Of a stretch of DNA of 64,000 nucleotides, positions 60,690 through 64,000 are shown piece by piece. Each line of letters begins with the position of its first letter. Position 1 is the stretch's first letter. A program made the translations under genes and the position numbers. The stretch comes from CAWAND01 sp963783335. Lineage in GTDB: Bacteria; Chloroflexota; Anaerolineae; Anaerolineales; E44-bin32. The DNA lies in assembly GCA_963783335.1 (NCBI GenBank), contig CAWAND010000009.1, forward strand, positions 48,489 to 112,488. Reading direction: 5' to 3'. The notes under the pieces were generated by a model, which was not told where the DNA came from, made no database searches, and saw only the letters and a list, made by a program, of their open reading frames with translations.

Positions 60690-61073
60690 CTATGGGCGCG
60701 TCGTCAGAGCCAGGACGTACGTGGCGATGGTGAGCCCCGAAAGACAGATGAGGAACACGGCGGCACCCAAGCGGTGGCGGGGATGGAGCTCTGAGATCAG
60801 ATTATCGATCTGGGCGTCTCGAACAATCCTTTGATTCTTGATAGGTCCCGCCTTTTCTTCCCGAATTTTAAGCCATGTGGCAATGGGGATGAGAAACAAT
60901 TTCGGAGCTGCAGTTTCGGACCGCATGCTTGGCGATTGTTCCTCAAGCAGAGACCGGAGCTTGAGGAGTTTCAACAGATAGCTGACGATCCTTGGCAACC
61001 AGCCGATAATCATAAGTATCGCAAATACCCAAAGGCTGAGGAGAACGGACAAGGCTGCAGGAACATCATTCAT
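60690..61073 (-). CDS. Hypothetical two-helix membrane protein (cassette gene)
   Basis: 127 residues with TM1 VLLSLWVFAILMIIGWLPRI and a C-terminal TM2 LGAAVFLICLSGLTIATYVL. The cytosolic middle is charged (KLRSLLEEQSPSMRSE; LKIREEKAGPIKNQRIVRD). The ATG is at 61073 with GAGGG upstream. No family is recognised. It lies between attC C and D. The plus-strand run T8G8 (60666-60681) just downstream is a likely slippage-prone site. Confidence 0.6.
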   Translation of the reverse strand: MNDVPAALSVLLSLWVFAILMIIGWLPRIVSYLLKLLKLRSLLEEQSPSMRSETAAPKLFLIPIATWLKIREEKAGPIKNQRIVRDAQIDNLISELHPRHRLGAAVFLICLSGLTIATYVLALTTRP

Positions 61074-61112
61074 AGGGGTATTCCCTCACCTACGGGTGCG
61101 ATCGGATCGCAC

Positions 61113-61260
61113 GCCTAACGCCCTCGAACTACGAGTCCCACGATCTTTGCGGGGATCGGCCCGGGCCAATCACCTCCCTGGCCCTGGCCCGTCCTGAGCA
61201 TACAACAATTACCCCAAGAATCGCCCCGCATCCCCGTCCCGATCCAGCGAAATATTATGC
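61113..61260 (-). repeat. attC-like element D
   Basis: 148 bp; left core GCCTAAC (61113-61119) fits RYYYAAC, right core ATTATGC is degenerate and contains the stop codon of the next gene. Interior conserved. Confidence 0.82.
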
Positions 61261-61635
61261 CGCGAGATTGGGTCTACGCGACAGATGGCGGGGCCGCCGG
61301 CTCGCAAGATAACCCCAAGCAACCCCGGTTGCGATCCCCACAATGCACCCGACAAGGGATGCAGGAATAGAGTGGAGGAAGAACTCAATCACTGTAGGCA
61401 CGATTTGGTGAGGCACATCGGACGGATTCATGAGGGTTAGGATACTTCCGACCGTGGCCACAATCATCCACAGCACCGCATTTGCGCTCATGATGCCCAC
61501 TGTGGACGTGATAAGAGCTCGCCACAGATACGGAAACATGGGCTTGCCGGCGCGAGTTATGTGCGCGAGCAACGTACCGCCCGCGAAGATAACAAGATAC
61601 ACAATCAATGCTGGGAGAACGTCAAGGAATATCAT
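61255..61635 (-). CDS. Hypothetical three-helix membrane protein (cassette gene)
   Basis: 126 residues with three TM helices (VLPALIVYLVIFAGGTLLAH; GIMSANAVLWMIVATVGSIL; ASLVGCIVGIATGVAWGYLA) and a basic tail (SRRPRHLSRR). Its TAA stop is formed by the attC D core. ATG at 61635, just inside the cassette. No family is recognised. Polytopic small proteins like this are common in cassette arrays. Confidence 0.6.
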   Translation of the reverse strand: MIFLDVLPALIVYLVIFAGGTLLAHITRAGKPMFPYLWRALITSTVGIMSANAVLWMIVATVGSILTLMNPSDVPHQIVPTVIEFFLHSIPASLVGCIVGIATGVAWGYLASRRPRHLSRRPNLAA

Positions 61636-61674
61636 GTCGCTTCAAGTCTACTACGCCAGGCTGGTCCTCTCGCT

Positions 61675-61822
61675 GCATAACGCCCTCGAGCTGAGAAGTC
61701 CCACGAACTTTGTGGGGATCGGCCGGGGCCACTCGGCATCCTGCCGCTATGCTACCCTGTGCATACAACAATCACGCCAGTTTCGCCCAGCATAGCCGGT
61801 CCAGTCCAGAAAGATGGTAGAC
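61675..61822 (-). repeat. attC-like element E
   Basis: 148 bp; left core GCATAAC (one mismatch to RYYYAAC), right core GGTAGAC (one mismatch to GTTRRRY). Interior includes CCCACGAACTTTGTGGGG. Confidence 0.78.
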
Positions 61823-61856
61823 GGCTTCTTCCGCGGCCGCGTACACCACATTCTCC

Positions 61857-62352
61857 TCATCGCCTCCAAAGCCGAAAACCAGCAACGATAACCAGGGCAG
61901 CCAGACCAATCCAGATTACCACTATGACGCCGGCCGCAAGCCAGTTGACCGGCTGGCCCATCCCCGCTTCACGCGCAGCACGTTCGCGGCAATCCTTCAT
62001 CACCTCCGGAGGGATCATTTTGAGGGCCAGCCAAGCCCCAAAGGGCACAATGATGAGATCGTCAAGATAGCCAAGGATGGGGATTGGATCAGGGATTAAG
62101 TCGATCGGGCTGAATGCATAGGCAACAACAAGCCCAGCGAAGATTTCGCGCCCGCCACGGTACCCGAGGATCCCGATACGCAAGGTGTAGCGCACGAACC
62201 TCGAGTTTGAGGACCTGCGCTTTGGCCTTCCAGACCTGCTGGAAGAGCCGATTTGAGGAGAAATCCTCTCGGGAGCCGGCATTCGACGGTTCTACCTGCT
62301 GGGCGGGGTCCCCATTCTCATGCATTGTCCCAGTTGGGGAATCGTCCTGCAT
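61857..62352 (-). CDS. DUF1232 (YkvA-like) membrane protein, frameshifted (cassette gene)
   Basis: The N-terminal half from ATG 62352 (MQDDSPTGTMHENGDPAQQV, GAAGAGG upstream) reads LKLEVRALHLAYRDPRVPWR, the typical DUF1232 lead-in. The rest continues in the +1 frame as FAGLVVAYAFSPIDLIPDPI and LGYLDDLIIVPFGAWLAL, then a C-terminal TM helix. The switch is at about 62138, where CGAAATC would need to lose one A. As read, the gene is broken. The family is of unknown function; a fused C-terminal TM is not unusual. Confidence 0.75.
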
Positions 62353-62379
62353 AACCTCTTCCGCCTGAATTCTGAAGAC

Positions 62380-62548
62380 GCGTAAAGCCCTCGAACTGCG
62401 AAGTCCCACGATCTTTGTGGGGATCGGCCGGGGTCAATCACCGCCTTGCCTCCGGAGCATCCTGAGCATACAAAAATCACGCCAAACTCGCCCTGCATCC
62501 CTCGCGAAGCACACTGCAAGTGCAGTCCGATCCAGCTAGATGTTAGAG
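62380..62548 (-). repeat. attC-like element F (long variant)
   Basis: 169 bp. Right core GTTAGAG has one mismatch; left core GCGTAAA is degenerate. Compared with the others it carries an extra segment of about 20 bp (TCGCGAAGCACACTGCAAGT) before GCAGTCCGATCC. Confidence 0.75.
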
Positions 62549-62591
62549 ATGCTAGCAACTTCACATGCTAGAAAGCCAGGACTTCTCTGAG

Positions 62592-63014
62592 TCAGGTCGC
62601 CTGCTCTCCAATCTGTTGGAGATAATCATCTGGCAAACCAAACTTGGATGCTAGTGCCAGAAGAGAATTCGCGTACTCCGGATTCGCTCCATCCAGCCTA
62701 CAGTTTGGGAGGTTGTAGCAGACGGCAGATTCGACCTTGCCATCCGGCAATACGACTGCAACGGATTCTGAAACGTAGTCCGCCACGCTTTCGTCAGAAT
62801 ACAGGGCTGTCACATCGTCCGCTCGCAAAGTCGAGACAACGCCATATGCTCTATTGGTGTCGTCCCGCACCAGCGTGGTGCGTGTGCCTACGCGTAAACC
62901 GTAACCGTCGATGTATCCTACGGTCAGATTCGATGGACTGACCCCCTTCGTAGCAAGCAGTGCTTCGTTCATGAAGAGTCCGTAGAAGAATGCCGAGACC
63001 TGTCCGGAATTCAT
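62592..63014 (-). CDS. Gamma-glutamylcyclotransferase-like protein (cassette gene)
   Basis: 140 residues starting MNSGQVSAFFYGLFMNEALL. The FFYG(L)FM start, GYIDGYGLRVGTRTTLV and the later TALYSDESV stretch follow the AIG2/GGCT-like fold, whose members cyclise gamma-glutamyl peptides. The typical catalytic Glu region is at YSDESVADYVSES, not certain. It lies alone between attC F and G. Confidence 0.7.
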   Translation of the reverse strand: MNSGQVSAFFYGLFMNEALLATKGVSPSNLTVGYIDGYGLRVGTRTTLVRDDTNRAYGVVSTLRADDVTALYSDESVADYVSESVAVVLPDGKVESAVCYNLPNCRLDGANPEYANSLLALASKFGLPDDYLQQIGEQAT

Positions 63015-63050
63015 TCCCTTCCTCGACCGCCTCGGATGCCGTTCCGCCGC

Positions 63051-63199
63051 GCCTAACGCCCTCGAGCTGCGCGGTCCCACGTTCTGTGTGGGGGATCGGC
63101 CGGGGCCACACACCGCCCTGCCCCCGACACATCCTGAGCATACAACTATCAGGCCAAATTCGCCCCGCATCCCCGGTCCCATCCAGCGATATGTTAGAC
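63051..63199 (-). repeat. attC-like element G
   Basis: 149 bp with perfect cores GCCTAAC (63051-63057) and GTTAGAC (63193-63199). The right core contains the stop codon of the next gene (GTC TAA on the minus strand). Best-preserved copy. Confidence 0.88.
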
Positions 63200-63484
63200 G
63201 GCGCTGGGCAGACTGGCTTGGTCTTCTTCACATGATGTGCGCATCCATGAGATGACTGATCCAGTCGCAACAGCGTAGACCAGCACCGTTAGAATGACGG
63301 GAGCTATGCCCGATCGACTGATCAATGCCAGGACCAGACCCATTCCCAAGCCGAGCCCAGCCGAGCTGACTAGAGGCCAAAGGAAGGGTTTGTCAAAGCG
63401 GCCCCGCAGGAGCACCCACTGGATCAATCCCACTACGAGGCCGACGACTGCATATCCTATCATCAATGCAACGATCGACTTCAT
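63194..63484 (-). CDS. Small membrane protein, second repeat half (cassette gene)
   Basis: 96 residues: MKSIVALMIGYAVVGLVVGL, then IQWVLLRGRFDKPFLWPLVS and two more helices. It resembles the first half encoded at 63393-63785 (G..iGL.QWV.LRR...), so the two probably form one protein with an internal repeat, joined by a +1 frameshift near 63490. Its TAA stop lies in the attC G core. No strong SD. Confidence 0.55.
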   Translation of the reverse strand: MKSIVALMIGYAVVGLVVGLIQWVLLRGRFDKPFLWPLVSSAGLGLGMGLVLALISRSGIAPVILTVLVYAVATGSVISWMRTSCEEDQASLPSAV

Positions 63485-63785
63485 CCTCGAGGAAACCGAT
63501 GGCTCCGAGAAAGATCGGGTTGTTGAAAATCACAAGTGCCAAGGGAAGAGCCAACGATATGCTGAATATCCATAGCACCGAAATCGGAGCGACACGTCGA
63601 AGAGCAACCCATTGAGCGAGACCGATCGGGAAACCAATAATCAGAGATCCCACAAGCATTCCGCTGCGGATGGGAAGAGCAGGAGGGTGGATGAGAGAAG
63701 CCACAGCGACAAGCACGACCGCAAGTAAGTTCGCAATGAACCATCCAAGAATCACTGTCCCTAGTGGTTGACGTTTGTGCGCCAT
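63393..63785 (-). CDS. Small membrane protein, first repeat half (cassette gene)
   Basis: 130 residues starting MAHKRQPLGTVILGWFIANL (GGAGAG before the ATG). TM helices include LLAVVLVAVASLIHPP and SLIIGFPIGLAQWVALRR, then LWIFSISLALPLALVIF. The last about 28 residues (RCIDDRICSRRPRSG onward) are unlike a membrane protein and overlap the better frame of the second half, supporting a frameshift. The cassette lies between attC G and H. No family name can be given. Confidence 0.6.
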   Translation of the reverse strand: MAHKRQPLGTVILGWFIANLLAVVLVAVASLIHPPALPIRSGMLVGSLIIGFPIGLAQWVALRRVAPISVLWIFSISLALPLALVIFNNPIFLGAIGFLEDEVDRCIDDRICSRRPRSGIDPVGAPAGPL

Positions 63786-63844
63786 TGCAACTCTCCAATT
63801 CGGCCCTCGTCTATCGGGAACATTGCCATTGAGGGTTCAGCGCC

Positions 63845-63992
63845 ATCTAACGCCCTCGAGCTTCGCGAAGCCGCTGATCGCAGCCGAAGGGTATCGGCCG
63901 GGGCCATTCAACGCCTTACCTCCGAGCCATCCTGAGCATTCATCGAGCCAAACTCGCCCAACATACCCGGTCCCATCCAGCGAGATGGTAGG
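63845..63992 (-). repeat. attC-like element H (right-most in window)
   Basis: 148 bp; left core ATCTAAC (63845-63851) fits RYYYAAC; right core GGTAGGG is degenerate. Interior has CGGTCCCATCCAGCGAGATG. The next cassette lies beyond the window. Confidence 0.78.
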
Positions 63993-64000
63993 GAGTATGA

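Noticed and set aside
56801..63992. Possible CRISPR array made of the recurring elements
   Set aside because: Units are about 145 bp, diverged, separated by 400-650 bp holding genes; no short identical repeats with 30-40 bp spacers and no cas genes.

Overview
The window looks like a chromosomal segment of a Chloroflexota bacterium, most likely Anaerolineae-like and probably metagenome-derived. This is inference. It rests on high GC, secreted proteins with Pro/Thr-rich TPTP-type stalks, NBR1-type Ig and PA14 modules, a PASTA-less PknB-like kinase, tandem AP2 domains, and fructose-6-P phosphoketolase paired with a proton-pumping P-type ATPase. No rRNA gene and no intact tRNA gene is visible.

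Layout. 0-2.5 kb (minus): ferredoxin plus alpha subunit of a 2-oxoacid:ferredoxin oxidoreductase, a GyrI-like gene running off the left edge, and a stand-alone NuoC-like protein. 2.7-7.3 kb: LysN-type aminotransferase, two small envelope proteins, and an OmpR-type two-component system whose kinase is frameshifted. 8-12.6 kb: plsY, three tandem membrane-anchored diheme cytochromes c and a DUF2269-like protein. 12.6-23 kb: beta-propeller protein, a 1061-residue duplicated-sensor kinase with its NarL regulator, a Ser/Thr kinase, a lipoprotein, and a PA14 surface protein. 23.5-31.2 kb: tandem-AP2 protein, membrane proteins, and a TetR-controlled ABC/membrane-fusion exporter. 31.2-43.9 kb: a 134-bp tandem repeat, lipoproteins, transporters, a nucleotide cyclase, an octaheme HAO-like cytochrome with a membrane partner, a rubredoxin/DinB fusion and a TMEM175 channel. 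44-47 kb is gene-poor, with tRNA 3'-half remnants, a broken PH-like gene and a third CPBP protease. 47-55.8 kb: galT, ackA, xfp, H+-ATPase and a trehalose synthase, a coherent carbon module (phosphoketolase makes acetyl-P, acetate kinase makes ATP, the pump manages protons, and NDP-sugar chemistry makes trehalose).

56.3-64 kb is the most unusual part. At least eight copies of a conserved, imperfectly palindromic element of about 145 bp have ends that fit or nearly fit the integron core sites RYYYAAC and GTTRRRY. They separate unrelated small single-gene units: cupin, small membrane proteins, DUF1232 and a gamma-glutamylcyclotransferase-like protein. This is best read as an integron gene-cassette array (attC array) continuing past the right edge. 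An IS3-family element sits in one attC and separates oppositely oriented parts of the array.

A second cross-cutting signal is a set of perfect or near-perfect TGTGA-N6-TCACA palindromes in non-coding DNA at about 1.8, 8.0, 19.3, 23.4, 34.2 and 41.1 kb. The last lies about 50 bp upstream of the octaheme cytochrome. They suggest a local Crp/Fnr/HcpR-type regulon. Four genes carry apparent +1 frameshifts, which may be real decay or assembly indels.
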